Below are positions 18,644-28,367 of a stretch of 64,000 nt of DNA, one piece after another. Each line of letters opens with the position of its first letter. The first letter of the stretch is position 1. The notes under the pieces were generated by a model. It worked only from the letters and a program-made list of their open reading frames with translations, was not told the DNA's origin and did not search any database. The position numbers were made by a program, and so were the translations under genes. This stretch comes from Candidatus Methanohalarchaeum thermophilum (GTDB lineage: Archaea; Halobacteriota; Methanonatronarchaeia; Methanonatronarchaeales; Methanonatronarchaeaceae). Location of the stretch: positions 124,001-188,000 of the forward strand of contig MSDW01000002.1 in NCBI GenBank assembly GCA_001914405.1. Reading direction: 5' to 3'.

Positions 18644-19438
18644 TTATTTGTTTTCTATGTCTAGGTTCCTTAGTCTTGGGTAGTCTGGTGTGTTTCTTTT
18701 ATGTTGGGTTTTTATGTGTAGTTTTTTTATTTTTTCTATTTTTTGTTTATCTATTTTGGTTTTTTTGGCTATTTCGTCTGTTGAGTAGTTGAATTCTATT
18801 AGGTGTTTTAGTATTTTATCTATTTCTTTGTAGGTTGCTCCTAATTCGCTTTCGTCTGTTTGTCCTTTCCATAATCCTGCTGTTGGTTGTTTTTCGATGA
18901 ATTTATTTGGTAAATCTATTATTTTAGCTACTTCTCTTACTTCGGTTTTGTATAGGCATCTTAGTATCTGGACATCTACTGCTTCGTCGCCATATTTAGT
19001 GAAGTACCCTAAGAGTAGTTCGGTTCTGTTTCCTGCGCCTAAGACGAGTGTGTTGTTTTCATTTGAATCTATGTATTGAAAATTCATTCTTATTCTTGCT
19101 CTCAGATTTCCCAGGGTATTTTTTGATAAGTTAAATGGAGTTTTTTTGTTGAATAATTGAGTGATCTCTTCTATGTTTATTATCTTGGGCTCTAAATTTA
19201 GTTTATTTGTTAGGTTTTTGGCGTCTTTGATGTTTTTTTCCTTGCTTGGGTTTCCTGGCATTATCCATGGCCTGATTTTTTCTTTGTTTAGGGCTTGGGA
19301 TGCTATTTTTAATGTTACTGCTGAGTCAAGGCCTCCGCTTACTCCTATTGTGTATCCTTGAGCCCCAGTTTCATCTAATTTATTTCTTAGGAATCGCTTC
19401 ATTTTTTCTAGGCCTTTTTTCAGATTAATATTAGACAT
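18644..19438 (-). CDS. nadE: NAD+ synthetase, ammonia-dependent
   Basis: Last step of NAD synthesis, amidating deamido-NAD with ammonia and ATP (264 aa). The PP-loop SGGLDS is at residues 34-39, followed by LGAGNRTELLLGYFTKYGD and the C-terminal PTAGLWKGQTDESELGATY. There is no glutaminase domain, as expected for archaeal NadE. Monocistronic: its 3' end faces polX, and its upstream region is a ~300-bp AT-rich gap. Confidence 0.96.
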   Translation of the reverse strand: MSNINLKKGLEKMKRFLRNKLDETGAQGYTIGVSGGLDSAVTLKIASQALNKEKIRPWIMPGNPSKEKNIKDAKNLTNKLNLEPKIINIEEITQLFNKKTPFNLSKNTLGNLRARIRMNFQYIDSNENNTLVLGAGNRTELLLGYFTKYGDEAVDVQILRCLYKTEVREVAKIIDLPNKFIEKQPTAGLWKGQTDESELGATYKEIDKILKHLIEFNYSTDEIAKKTKIDKQKIEKIKKLHIKTQHKRNTPDYPRLRNLDIENK

Positions 19439-19735
19439 CTTTTACACTTCTCTAACTTTAGTTTCCACTCTTTTAGCTTACCATAGATGTTTCTAGTTTT
19501 TGCCTTTTTATCTTCTTTATTTATTAGAATTATTAAAAGCTATTTAATTGAACTTAACTTAGGTAAATCCCTGTATCTGGTTTATGGGGTTTTTTATGTT
19601 TATTTTAATCTTTAGTCTATTTAATTGGTTTTTTATCTCATAGAGGTGTTTAATGTTTTTATTGGCTTTAGTTGGTTAAGTATTAAAGTTATTCAACGTA
19701 AATAACTATTAGGGTTTTGTATAATTTGATCTTAT
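19439..19735. other. AT-rich intergenic region
   Basis: About 300 bp between nadE and the left end of the TnpB element at 19736. It is very AT-rich and should contain the nadE promoter. I see no coding frame, hairpin or repeat in it. Confidence 0.5.
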
Positions 19736-19845
19736 CTATTTGACTGAGAAGACACCCTCCTATATCCCTGATTTAGGTGGGTGATAAATGAGTCTTCTGG
19801 AAAAACTTTAAACATAATTAAAAATATATATTATATGTTAGGAAA

Positions 19846-21183
19846 ATGAAGAAGTCATTGAGACAGAACCTACGAGGACTAACTAAACAAGAATATGAGA
19901 TATTGAAGAAGATGAGTCATAAATCCAAGGACCTATACAACGAAACACTCTACGAAGTAAGACAATACTTCTTCAACAATGGAGAATACCTAAGTTACTA
20001 CGACGCCTACGAACGACTTAAAGGAGAAAGCGAGAACTACAGAGTCTTACCTTCTCAAATGGCTCAACAAACAATGAAACACGTGGACAAAGCCTTCAAA
20101 TCATTCTTTAACTTAATCAAAAAGAAAAGAGAAGGTAAATACGATGCCGAAGCACACCCACCAAATTACCTAGAAAAAGACGGACACTTTTCACTAATCT
20201 ATCCAAATCAAAGTTTCCAAGTCAAAGAAAACCACATAAGAATCGGTGTCCCAAAAAATTTCAGAGAAAAATATGGGTACACCAAAAAAGAAATCCAGAT
20301 AGATTTCACTTACGAGAAACTAAAACAAAGCCACATAGACATCAAACAACTACACATAATTCCAAGAGCAAAAGCACAATACTTCGAATACAGAATAATT
20401 TACGAAGAAGAAAAAAAACCAGTTGAGACAAAGGAAGGTACTTGGTTAAGTATTGATTTAGGATTAGATAATTTAGCTACTTGTGTTGACCATCTTGGAC
20501 GCTCATTTATCTTGGATGGGCGATTACTCAAATCGTACAACAAGTGGTGGAACAAAGAAGTAGATAAGTTACAGAGTATTAAAGATAAACAAGGTATTGA
20601 AGGCAATACTAGGAGAATAAATAAGTTATTCCGAGACCGAAACAACTACGTGCATGATTATTTGAATAAAGCAACCAAAGCAATTGTTAACTACTGTAAA
20701 GAGAATAAAATCGAGAAAGTGTTTTGTGGGGATGGAAAGGGTTGGAAACGAGGAATTAATTTAGGTGGTAGCAACAACGAGAAATTTGTTCAAATATCTT
20801 TCGATAAGTTCAAGCAGAAACTTAAGCATAAGTTAGAGTTCTATGATATAGAGTTTGAGTTAGTTGATGAATCTTACACTAGTAAGTGCAGTTTCTTTGA
20901 TAGCGAGTCCATAGAACATCACGAAGAGTACGTTGGTTCAAGGGTGGAAAGAGGCTTATTTAAAACAAGTGATGGAGTTTTAATAAATGCTGATGTAAAT
21001 GGAGCACTAAATATCGCTAAGAAAGGATTAAAAGAAATAGATATGGGTAAGCCTGAAACTTCGGGAGTAGGGTCCAGTGGCGTTGTAGACACGCCAAGGA
21101 GAATAAGGAAACCCTTTAGGTTAGGATACGGCTCAAACATAAGCGAGAGCCTAATTCAAACTTCTCCTGAACCCCCTACCTAA
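19846..21183 (+). CDS. tnpB: TnpB RNA-guided nuclease (intact, variant RuvC)
   Basis: IS605 OrfB/TnpB of 445 aa. The N-terminal OrfB helix region is present ([20 protein letters not shown]). RuvC-I Asp is in [12 protein letters not shown] and RuvC-III Asp in [13 protein letters not shown]. The expected RuvC-II Glu block is replaced by [16 protein letters not shown], with no Glu at the usual place, a pattern of one TnpB branch. The zinc ribbon is degenerate ([10 protein letters not shown] without the second CxxC). The 3' 160 nt overlap the probable omega-RNA. Confidence 0.9.
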   Translation: MKKSLRQNLRGLTKQEYEILKKMSHKSKDLYNETLYEVRQYFFNNGEYLSYYDAYERLKGESENYRVLPSQMAQQTMKHVDKAFKSFFNLIKKKREGKYDAEAHPPNYLEKDGHFSLIYPNQSFQVKENHIRIGVPKNFREKYGYTKKEIQIDFTYEKLKQSHIDIKQLHIIPRAKAQYFEYRIIYEEEKKPVETKEGTWLSIDLGLDNLATCVDHLGRSFILDGRLLKSYNKWWNKEVDKLQSIKDKQGIEGNTRRINKLFRDRNNYVHDYLNKATKAIVNYCKENKIEKVFCGDGKGWKRGINLGGSNNEKFVQISFDKFKQKLKHKLEFYDIEFELVDESYTSKCSFFDSESIEHHEEYVGSRVERGLFKTSDGVLINADVNGALNIAKKGLKEIDMGKPETSGVGSSGVVDTPRRIRKPFRLGYGSNISESLIQTSPEPPT

Positions 21184-21209
21184 TCAAAGATTAGGAAGGG
21201 GTAGTTCAC
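21046..21209 (+). ncRNA. Probable omega-RNA/reRNA region of TnpB element
   Basis: The tnpB 3' end and right end form a structured region: GTAAGCCTGAAACTTCGGG, then AGTGGCGTTGTAGACACGCC (a stem around TTGTAGA), then the terminal hairpin CCTAATCAAAGATTAGG. TnpB elements generally produce a guide RNA from exactly this overlap, and the 5' part is conserved in the ~460-bp elements. The guide would start at 21210. Existence is inferred by analogy. Confidence 0.5.
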
Positions 21210-21255
21210 TTAGAAAGCTATTGTATTTTAATGGTGTTTTGTTGGCTGTGTAAGG

Positions 21256-22239
21256 ATGGATGAAGAGACGGTAATTGAAACTAAGGGGTTAACTAAGTAT
21301 TATGGAGATGTAAAGGGAGCTGAAGATCTGGATCTCTCTGTTGAGTCCGGTGAGATATTTGGTTTTCTTGGGCCTAATGGAGCAGGTAAAACCACTACCA
21401 TAAGATTACTTCTGGGTTTCTTGAAGCCGTCCAGGGGTAAGGCATGGTTACTTGGTAGGGACATAGGGGATAGAAAGCAATTAACTTTTGTTAAGGAAAA
21501 GATTGGGTTTTTGCCATCAGAATATAAATTCTACGAAGATGTTACCGGTAGAAAAATGCTTAATCACTTTGAATCAATTAGAGGAGGCGAAAGACGGGAT
21601 GAATTAGAGGAGATGTTTCCAATTCCCTTCGATGATAAAATAAGAAATTATTCTCATGGTAATAAGCAGAAATTAGCTATCATTCAGACATTTATGCATA
21701 ACCCAGAATTAGTTTTAATGGACGAGCCTACCCAGGGATTGGATCCGCTTATGCAACGTGAATTTAATGAATTTCTTTTTGAAGAAAAAGAAAAAGGCTT
21801 GAGCGTTTTTTTCTCTTCTCATATACTAAGTGAGGTTCGTAAGGTCTGTGATAGGGTTGGAATAATTAAAAATGGAGAAATAGTTGCCGTTGAAGATGTT
21901 GAAGATTTAATTGATAAGAGCGGTAAAATAGTTGAGGTCGAAACTAAGGACAAAATTAGTAGCCTAGAGTTCGGAGAAACCGGTTTTGAAGTAATTAATA
22001 AAGATCCTCTTAGGATAATCGTTGGTAAAACTCTTGAAGTGCAGACAGGAAGTAAAATAGGTAGAGATCAGTTTGAAGAAAAAGGATTCAAAGTGTTAAA
22101 TAGAGATCCTCTCAGGATAATGGCTACTGGTAATTACAATTTTCTATTGGATGAATTATCCAAAAGTGATATTGAAGACATAGAGATCCGTGAACCGAGT
22201 TTGGAAGATATTTTTATGCATTTCTACGAGGAGGAATAA
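21256..22239 (+). CDS. ABC exporter ATP-binding protein (ABC-2 type)
   Basis: ATPase of 327 aa. Walker A GPNGAGKTT, a signature region reading NYSHGNKQKLAI in place of LSGGQ, Walker B LVLMDEPTQGLDP, and an H-loop in FFSSHILSEV are visible. The C-terminal extension contains an internal near-duplication: FEVINKDPLRIIV and FKVLNRDPLRIMA, about 33 residues apart. It pairs with the downstream membrane subunit (stop and next start 4 nt apart). Substrate unknown; relatives export drugs, lipids or antibiotics. Confidence 0.92.
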   Translation: MDEETVIETKGLTKYYGDVKGAEDLDLSVESGEIFGFLGPNGAGKTTTIRLLLGFLKPSRGKAWLLGRDIGDRKQLTFVKEKIGFLPSEYKFYEDVTGRKMLNHFESIRGGERRDELEEMFPIPFDDKIRNYSHGNKQKLAIIQTFMHNPELVLMDEPTQGLDPLMQREFNEFLFEEKEKGLSVFFSSHILSEVRKVCDRVGIIKNGEIVAVEDVEDLIDKSGKIVEVETKDKISSLEFGETGFEVINKDPLRIIVGKTLEVQTGSKIGRDQFEEKGFKVLNRDPLRIMATGNYNFLLDELSKSDIEDIEIREPSLEDIFMHFYEEE

Positions 22240-22243
22240 AGAT

Positions 22244-23044
22244 ATGTTACCAATCACCTCATTTGACTTCAAAAGAAAAATAAAATCCAAAATTGGAGTT
22301 TCAATTGCATTAACAGCTTTAGCACTACTTATTATTGGTGTTTTTCCTTCTATACAGGAATCAGGTGTTGATTTTGGACAATACATTGAGAACCTGCCTC
22401 CAGCATTTGCAAAAGCATTTGGTGCTTCAATCGCAAATTACAACACCATTGAGGGGTTCCTTTCTATAGAATTCTATAGTTTCTTCTGGCTAGCTGTCCT
22501 AGGAGCATACTTTGCTTACAAAGGCGGTTCACTCATCTCTGGAGAAATCGAGAACCAGAGAATAGACCTAATTCTATCAAATCCAGTTTCAAGAACACGA
22601 ATAGCAATTGAAAAATTTCTATCCCTATTACCAGACATATTAATCATTAACATAATCGTTGCTTCTTCAATCTACCTAGGAACAATCGCTATAAACGAAA
22701 AAATAGCTCTAAACGCAATCTTAAAAGTACACGCAGCCTCAATACCATTCTGGCTAGCCTGCGGAGCACTAGGACTACTTATATCAACCATAATAAACCA
22801 AGAGAAAAGATCCCAGCTGTATGCAGCAGGAATTATATTCGCAATGTACCTAATAGAAACCATTACCATTGAAACAAAATACGAAATACTAAGCAAACTA
22901 AGCTTCACCCACTACTACAAACCAGTTAACCTCCTAAGCCTAGGAGAAATAGAACCAAACAATGTAATAATACTAACAACTCTAACATTAATCTTAGTAG
23001 CACTAAGCACCATTATATTCGAAAAAAAAGACATAAAAACCTAA
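22244..23044 (+). CDS. ABC-2 type transporter membrane subunit
   Basis: Membrane partner of the ATPase just upstream (266 aa from this start, about six hydrophobic segments). An in-frame codon 54 nt earlier exists, but ATG 22244 follows a strong Shine-Dalgarno GAGGAGGA overlapping the ATPase stop, so it is preferred. ISGEIENQRIDLILSNPVSR is the coupling-region motif typical of ABC-2 permeases. Codon use changes from T-rich to A-rich along the gene, as in neighbours. Confidence 0.88.
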   Translation: MLPITSFDFKRKIKSKIGVSIALTALALLIIGVFPSIQESGVDFGQYIENLPPAFAKAFGASIANYNTIEGFLSIEFYSFFWLAVLGAYFAYKGGSLISGEIENQRIDLILSNPVSRTRIAIEKFLSLLPDILIINIIVASSIYLGTIAINEKIALNAILKVHAASIPFWLACGALGLLISTIINQEKRSQLYAAGIIFAMYLIETITIETKYEILSKLSFTHYYKPVNLLSLGEIEPNNVIILTTLTLILVALSTIIFEKKDIKT

Positions 23045-23190
23045 CAAAACTCCATCAAAACCACAAAAACAATTAAAAAACAAACCCAAAACAGTAACTA
23101 GATCCACCGATACATCACACTCACTCTCACCAAAAAACCAAAACCAAAAAAACAGATAAATTATTATACTCTTAATAGATACCTTTAATC

Positions 23191-23868
23191 ATGTCAAAGA
23201 ATCTTAGGCTCTCTGGACAAATAATATCAGGGTTAATCATAATATTAGTAGGAGTATTATTTCTGCTAGGAACAACCGGCTGGTACGATACAAGTACACT
23301 ATGGAAGTACTTCCCTAGCATATTCATATTGATAGGTATTTACTCGCTAATTCGAAACAAACTAAGAAACATAGCTGGACCAATATTATTGATCTCAATA
23401 GCAACTCTGTTCCAACTACTGGCCCTCAACCTAGTCACAGGTGATACATTAGCCAAGTGGTGGCCTATATTTATTATCATTATTGGAATAGTTATTGTTA
23501 TTAAGAGATTCGAAAAGCCATCCAGAAAAATATCAAAAAACCAAATTAACTTATTCGCATTACTAGGCGGTAACGAAGGCAGATCTATTAGTAAATCATT
23601 CAAAGGAGGAGATCTGACAGCTATCCTAGGAGGAATAGAAATAGACTTAAGAGATGCAGAAATCTCCAAAGAACCCGCAATAATCCATGCAACAGCTATT
23701 TTAGGAGGAATAGACATAAAACTACCAAGAGATTGGAATGTACAAAACAATATTCTACCAATACTAGGAGGAGCCGAAGACAAACGCAGAACAACAACCG
23801 GAAAAGGAGAAACAGACTTAATAATAGAAGGATTCGCTTTTTTAGGAGGAATCTCACTAAAAGACTAG
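23191..23868 (+). CDS. LiaF/LiaI-like envelope-stress membrane protein
   Basis: Protein of 225 aa with four predicted N-terminal membrane segments (residues ~10-105) and a C-terminal soluble beta-rich domain built of repeats: LTAILGGIEIDLRDA, ATAILGGIDIKLP, LPILGGAED and FAFLGGISL. This is the LiaF-type 'cell wall-active antibiotics response' domain, which probably forms a small beta-helix. In Firmicutes LiaF modulates a stress two-component system. The archaeal role is unknown. Confidence 0.85.
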   Translation: MSKNLRLSGQIISGLIIILVGVLFLLGTTGWYDTSTLWKYFPSIFILIGIYSLIRNKLRNIAGPILLISIATLFQLLALNLVTGDTLAKWWPIFIIIIGIVIVIKRFEKPSRKISKNQINLFALLGGNEGRSISKSFKGGDLTAILGGIEIDLRDAEISKEPAIIHATAILGGIDIKLPRDWNVQNNILPILGGAEDKRRTTTGKGETDLIIEGFAFLGGISLKD

Positions 23869-24167
23869 AAAAAAACTACCCCAACAAATCAAAACAAAAA
23901 CCAAAACCAGCAACATATCTAAATCAAGACACAAAACCCCCTTAATCCACCCAAGAAAAAAAACAAAAAAATTTGATACATAAATCCAAAAAAACCAAAT
24001 AAGAAGTTCAATAACCCATAACGGAAAAAAGTGCTCACAGCCAAGAGTAAAGAAATTACCCAAGCAATAAAATAAACCATATTCAAAGAAAACTTTACTT
24101 TTTCTAAATAACAATACTTGAATAACACCACCACAAGAAGCATCAACTAGCTTATAAAAGATTTTAT
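23869..24167. other. A-rich intergenic region
   Basis: About 300 bp between the LiaF-like gene and the left end of the next TnpB element. The plus strand is very A/C-rich, and the stop-free frames on the minus strand (F/L/V-rich translations) are composition artefacts. No gene, hairpin or known repeat is seen. Confidence 0.4.
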
Positions 24168-25521
24168 CTTGATGGTTGAGAAAACCCCTCCAAATCAAAG
24201 GTTTGGTAGGGGATGAATCAACTAAAAACCTCAAACCACTTAAACCATAAAACCATAAATTAGTGATGGGATGACTCAATCACTTTCTTACAAATACGAT
24301 GCTCATCCTACAGAAGAAAATAAAGAAGAGTTAAAAAGCACTTCAAAATACACAAAGACATCTACAATAAAGCACTAGAAACACTAAACGAATCAAGTGA
24401 ATGGATACCAAATATACGAGATGTACAACAAACTCCCAAAATGGAAGAAAACATCAAATCCCGAATTCCAAAACGTGTATTCAAAGACTGCTCAACAAAC
24501 CATTGGAAGAATATATGACGCAATCAAAGCCTTAAACACAAAAAAAGAGAAAGGAAAAAAAGTTGGAAAACTAAGATACAAGAATTCAATAAACAGCATC
24601 GAAAATCAACCAATCAGGCTACAAAATAAACCAACAAAAAGAAATCATACATCTATCAAAAATAGGGAAAATACCCGTAAACTTCCACAGACCAATTCCA
24701 GAAGACGCTGAAGTTAAAGGCGTAGTAATAAAAGAATACAGTTGCGGTGACTGGAAAGTTATTCTCGAGATAGAAGTCCCAAAGCCTGATAAAAAACCAA
24801 TTACAGAAGATAGCGACATAATAGGAATAGACCTAAACGTATCCAACTTCTTAACTGACAGCGAAGGCAGAGAAATACAGGACCTAAAAAACTTGTTATA
24901 CAATAAATACAAGAGAGTTAAGAAAGAACAAAAGAAGTTATCGAGGAAAGAGAAAGGAAGCAACAACTGGAAGAAACAAAAGAAAAAATTGGCGAAAGCC
25001 CACAAAAAACTGAGAGATGCACGAAGAGATTTCTTACATAAACTATCAAGAGCATATGTCGATGAATATGATGTAATAGCAGTAGAGGATTTGGATACTA
25101 AGAACTTATCGGAAGGGGAGAGTAGTGCCCTAAATAGGCATATAGCTAATCATGCTTGGAATGAGTTTGTTTCTATGCTTGCTTACAAAGCTTCACAAGC
25201 TGGTAAGCAAGTATGTAGAGGTAGAAGCAAAAAACACCACAAAAAGTTGCTCAAACCCAAATTGTGATAATAAAGTAGATAAAGAATTAACAGATAGAAC
25301 CCACAAATGTAAAGAATGTGGTTTAGAGATAGATCGAGATTTGAATGCAGCCATAAACATCCTAAATAAGGCTATAAGTTTGGTAGGGCAGGGACTGTCC
25401 GAAGTCAAAGCCCTCAGACACAATGACCTCTGCTGGAACCACTTCGATTCCAGTAAGTCATGTGGTTGAACAGGGAAACCCCTTCCTAACGAGAGAAGCA
25501 AGTTAGGTAGGGGTAGTTCAC
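24168..25521 (+). mobile_element. TnpB-only IS200/IS605-family element, decayed
   Basis: A 1354-bp plus-strand element. The left end follows TTTTAT and reads CTTGATGGTTGAGAAAACCC with hairpin CCAAATCAAAGGTTTGG. The right end ends GGTAGGGGTAGTTCAC at 25521. The right-end motif matches those of the element at 19736 and the TnpB-less copies. Confidence 0.75.
24271..25469 (+). pseudogene. tnpB: TnpB nuclease, frameshifted
   Basis: Fragments in different frames together cover a TnpB: an N-terminus from ATG 24271 (QSLSYKYDAHPTEENKEEL) that shifts within 30 codons, a piece at 24397-24711, a middle with ADSDIIGIDLNVS-like RuvC-I near 24820 and the RuvC-II block VIAVEDLDTKNL at ~25070-25105, and a C-terminal zinc ribbon in another frame at 25152-25469 (CSNPNC...HKCKECG, RDLNAAINI). 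Catalytic motifs survive but several frameshifts make it inactive. Confidence 0.85.
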
Positions 25522-25571
25522 AACCTATGTCAGCTTTAATTGAAGTTATGTGTATTTAGAGAGGATTGAAG

Positions 25572-26396
25572 ATGTTGATTAGTCTTGATTTTTTAAAGGC
25601 CTCTATTAAGGTAGGTCAAACTGAAATAACTTTATATAATGTTATTTTGTTCTTAGCTATAATCTTAGGTTCGTTTGTGGTTTCAAAGTATATTAGAAAG
25701 GTCATTAAATCTCTTCTTATAAAGGAGAAGATAGCTGAAAAGAAAAGCTATCCTGTTCTTAAATTAATCCACTATATTATAATATTAATTGGAACTTATC
25801 TAGCATTTAATGTCCTTGGTTTTCCACTTACAGGATTATTAGCTGCAGCAGGTGTTTTAGGTATAATACTCGGTTTCGGGCTTCAATCCATTACCAGCAA
25901 TATGATTGCTGGATTAATTTTGATGGGAGAAGGAACTATCTCCATTGGAGATATCATCGAAGTTGAAAACACACTAGGAGAAGTCGTTGAAACCAGGGTA
26001 AGATCAACCACAATAAGAACATTTGATAACCTTCACAAAATCATTCCTAACCAAGACTTTTTCACGAAATCCTTCACCAACTATTCTTATAAAGATGAAA
26101 AGGTTAGACTAAATTTAGAGGTTGGAGTAGCCTACGGAACTAATACTGATGTGGTAAAGGATTTATTGGCTAAAATAGCAGTGAAGAATGAAAAAGTACT
26201 TGAAGAACCTGAACCCAAGGTTTTTTTCGCTGGATTTGGTGAATCAAGTATGATCTTTGAGTTTAAGTGCTGGATCAAAAGCCCATTAGGTAGAAAAGAG
26301 GTAACAAGTCAGCTATATTCCGAGATCGAAAAAAGATTCGAAGAAGAAAACATAACTATTCCATTTCCCCAAAGAGATCTTTGGTTCAAAAACTGA
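25572..26396 (+). CDS. MscS-family mechanosensitive channel
   Basis: Small-conductance mechanosensitive channel (274 aa). Two to three N-terminal membrane helices precede the pore helix LLAAAGVLGIILGFGLQSI and the beta domain (SIGDIIEVENTLGEVVETRV, PNQDFFT). A TTG lies two codons earlier at 25566, but the Shine-Dalgarno GAGAGGA ends at 25565, giving proper spacing only for ATG 25572. It relieves osmotic downshock, relevant for an organism of salty habitats. Confidence 0.92.
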   Translation: MLISLDFLKASIKVGQTEITLYNVILFLAIILGSFVVSKYIRKVIKSLLIKEKIAEKKSYPVLKLIHYIIILIGTYLAFNVLGFPLTGLLAAAGVLGIILGFGLQSITSNMIAGLILMGEGTISIGDIIEVENTLGEVVETRVRSTTIRTFDNLHKIIPNQDFFTKSFTNYSYKDEKVRLNLEVGVAYGTNTDVVKDLLAKIAVKNEKVLEEPEPKVFFAGFGESSMIFEFKCWIKSPLGRKEVTSQLYSEIEKRFEEENITIPFPQRDLWFKN

Positions 26397-26444
26397 AAAG
26401 AAAATCCTTTAAAGAAGCTTATATCGTTCCTATACCAGGGCTAG

Positions 26445-26832
26445 TGCTCCCCTCACCTACTCAACCATCGGTTAAGGAACGCGTGCTTTCTATTTTTTCC
26501 CTTGGCCATAGATCCTGTCAATTTAGTTTACATACATACCGATAAAAACCTTATCGAGAAAATCTACAAGGACGGAACATCCACCTAGTCGGGGCCTACC
26601 ACCCACCTCGCAGACTTTGCCCTACAGAGCCCTAGTGCAACAGCAAAGTGGCTTATCCTGGATTCAAGACACAGCAACAACATTTCCAATTACAGAAAAA
26701 ACTTTTCTTCATTCAAAAAAGCTCTTCATTTTCCCTCTTCTCCTAGAACTTCCTCTATACCCTAAAGAACTCAAAAGTTTTCCTAACATCCAGCAACCAC
26801 TAATATCTCCTTCACAACATATAAAAGTCGTG
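26445..26832. repeat. Second MITE-like repeat family, copy 1
   Basis: Non-coding block related to 34110-34505. Shared stretches include TACCGATAAAAACC, the segment around TTGGCCA(C/T)AGATCC, GAACTCAAAAG(T/C)TTTC and a closing ATATCTCCTTCACAACATATA-like end. Gene-sized frames are absent. It is distinct from the TTCAC-ended elements and may be a dead transposon relic or a structured repeat. Confidence 0.45.
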
Positions 26833-27115
26833 AAGTGACCTCACAGCAAAGCTGTGGGGCTTCCCTGCGAGCAATTCTGCCTTCACACCAGGCTTCTCTC
26901 ATTCACCCCGGTCAGCAGGGAACTTACGCTTCGGACGAAACCATCCTGCATGAGTGGCAGGGTATTTTTTGGTCGCCCCTGCATTTCTTAGGAGCTGTTA
27001 CAAGTTCTCTGTAGCTTCACACTACTCGACGCCACCTCACCCCAACCTCTCGATTTCTTGAAAGGTAGAACATGTAAAGCACCCAAAAAAGCCCCACTTT
27101 TGGAGATAAAAAGAT
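26833..27115 (-). mobile_element. TnpB-less IS200/IS605-type element, divergent copy
   Basis: It begins with GTGAAGTGAC (the right end in minus orientation) and a hairpin CACAGCAAAGCTGTG. It continues with CTTCCCTGCGAGCA and the core CAGCAGGGAACTTACGC, also found in the copies at 32172 and, inverted, in copies B and C. The left end is not recognisable, so it is a partial or divergent copy. Confidence 0.5.
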
Positions 27116-27159
27116 ACTTAGTAATATTAAAATTTAAGTTTAACAGAATTCACCCTCAC

Positions 27160-27215
27160 GCCAAGCCGCGAGGTTCTCCCCCTCACTCTACTATAGAGGG
27201 ATAATTTCACGGAAA
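27160..27215 (-). repeat. Short palindromic repeat, CTATAGTAGAGT family
   Basis: Second copy of the ~55-bp repeat, inverted: on the minus strand CTCTATAGTAGAGTGAGG, then GAGAACC, then the hairpin CCTCGCG/CGTGAGG. The arms differ in sequence from the other copies but remain complementary. Confidence 0.5.
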
Positions 27216-27343
27216 CAAATAACAAAATCACTTTAAACGAGAAATAAGAAAAACTAAAAATTAGTTTTTGTGCTCATAGTAGCTTATTCTCTACTAGTAA
27301 CCTAAGTAAAGGTTTATATCTTGCTATTAGATAATATTATTGT

Positions 27344-28357
27344 ATGAAGAAATCTTATCTTAGGTTTATTGTATTGTGTTCTATTTCCTTGGTCTTATTT
27401 ACTGGCTTGGCAAGTGGTAACGCTAGTGCCCTTGAGTTTAGAGCAGGAGACCAAGTTGTAATTAGTTCTCAGATCAATGATGATGTCTTTGTTACGGCAG
27501 GGAATATCGAAATTAATGCACCTGTTAATAGTTTAACAGTTGTTGGAGGAACTATCGAAGTGAACGCTCCAGTAAACGGGGATATATATGTTACTGGAGG
27601 AGAAGTTCATATTAATTCAGATGTAGAAGGTAAGCTAGTTGCTTTAGCTAGTAATTTGAAAATAAATGGCCATATTGATAATATATTGGCTGCAGGTAGT
27701 AAAGTAGAAATAGGTTCCGGTACGGTCGTTAGAGAGGATGCAGTTATTTCAGCCGAATATCTAACGGTTAAAGGCACCGTCTTAGGCACATTAAAAGCTT
27801 CGGTGGATAATTTGGATAATCAAGGGACGGTAGGTCGGTTAGATACAACAGATGATCTGTCGAGTTTCTTTGAGTTTGTGACGAGTACTGTTTCTATTTT
27901 GTTTACAATAGGCCTCTTTATTTTGGGTTTAATATTAGTTCACTTGTTGCCAGACCAGTTCAATGTATTGGTTGAGGATGTTAAAGAGAATACATTAGGT
28001 AAAACTCTGATTGGTTTTCTAGGGATAATTGGACTATTAATAGGTTCAATTCTATTAGCTTTCACTTTAATTGGTTTACCAATAGCTTTACTTAGCTTAG
28101 CAACTCTTTTAGCCGTTTCTTTAATTTCGCCTCTATTTGTTTCGTTTGCTATTGGAGAAAAATTCTTTGAAGTAGTCAATGTAGAACCAGAAAACAGGTA
28201 TTTAACATATTCTATTGGTTTTTTAGTCCTTTACCTGTCATTCAGACTACCTCTATTGATCGGTTCATTAATCGGGTTGATCGCAGCTAGTATAGGATTC
28301 GGAGCAATAATACGTCAACTACCCACGTCTGAAGACGTGGGCTTGTCTGTGGACTAA
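27344..28357 (+). CDS. Bactofilin-like polymer-forming membrane protein, 3' end altered by IS
   Basis: Exported or membrane protein of 337 aa. A signal peptide (residues 1-30, FIVLCSISLVLFTGLASG) is followed by a beta-helix of short repeats (NIEINAPVN, TIEVNAPVNGD, EVHINSDVEG; ~35-165) and four hydrophobic segments (~180-325). It fits the archaeal polymer-forming/bactofilin-like envelope family. TATA box TTTATATC at 27313 suggests a near-leaderless start. The last ~14 residues (QLPTSEDVGLSVD) are encoded by the right-end hairpin of the inserted TnpB element, so the native C-terminus is lost. Confidence 0.8.
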   Translation: MKKSYLRFIVLCSISLVLFTGLASGNASALEFRAGDQVVISSQINDDVFVTAGNIEINAPVNSLTVVGGTIEVNAPVNGDIYVTGGEVHINSDVEGKLVALASNLKINGHIDNILAAGSKVEIGSGTVVREDAVISAEYLTVKGTVLGTLKASVDNLDNQGTVGRLDTTDDLSSFFEFVTSTVSILFTIGLFILGLILVHLLPDQFNVLVEDVKENTLGKTLIGFLGIIGLLIGSILLAFTLIGLPIALLSLATLLAVSLISPLFVSFAIGEKFFEVVNVEPENRYLTYSIGFLVLYLSFRLPLLIGSLIGLIAASIGFGAIIRQLPTSEDVGLSVD

Positions 28358-28367
28358 AACCAACTTG

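Larger units (their letters stand above)
19736..21209 (+). mobile_element. TnpB-only IS200/IS605-family element (complete)
   Basis: A 1474-bp element in plus orientation. It follows the flank TTAT and begins CTATTTGACTGAGAAGAC; it ends ...GGGGTAGTTCAC at 21209, with a right hairpin CCTAATCAAAGATTAGG. It carries one intact tnpB and no tnpA, so it needs a transposase in trans. Its ends match those of the TnpB-less elements, making it a plausible parent of that family. Confidence 0.82.
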
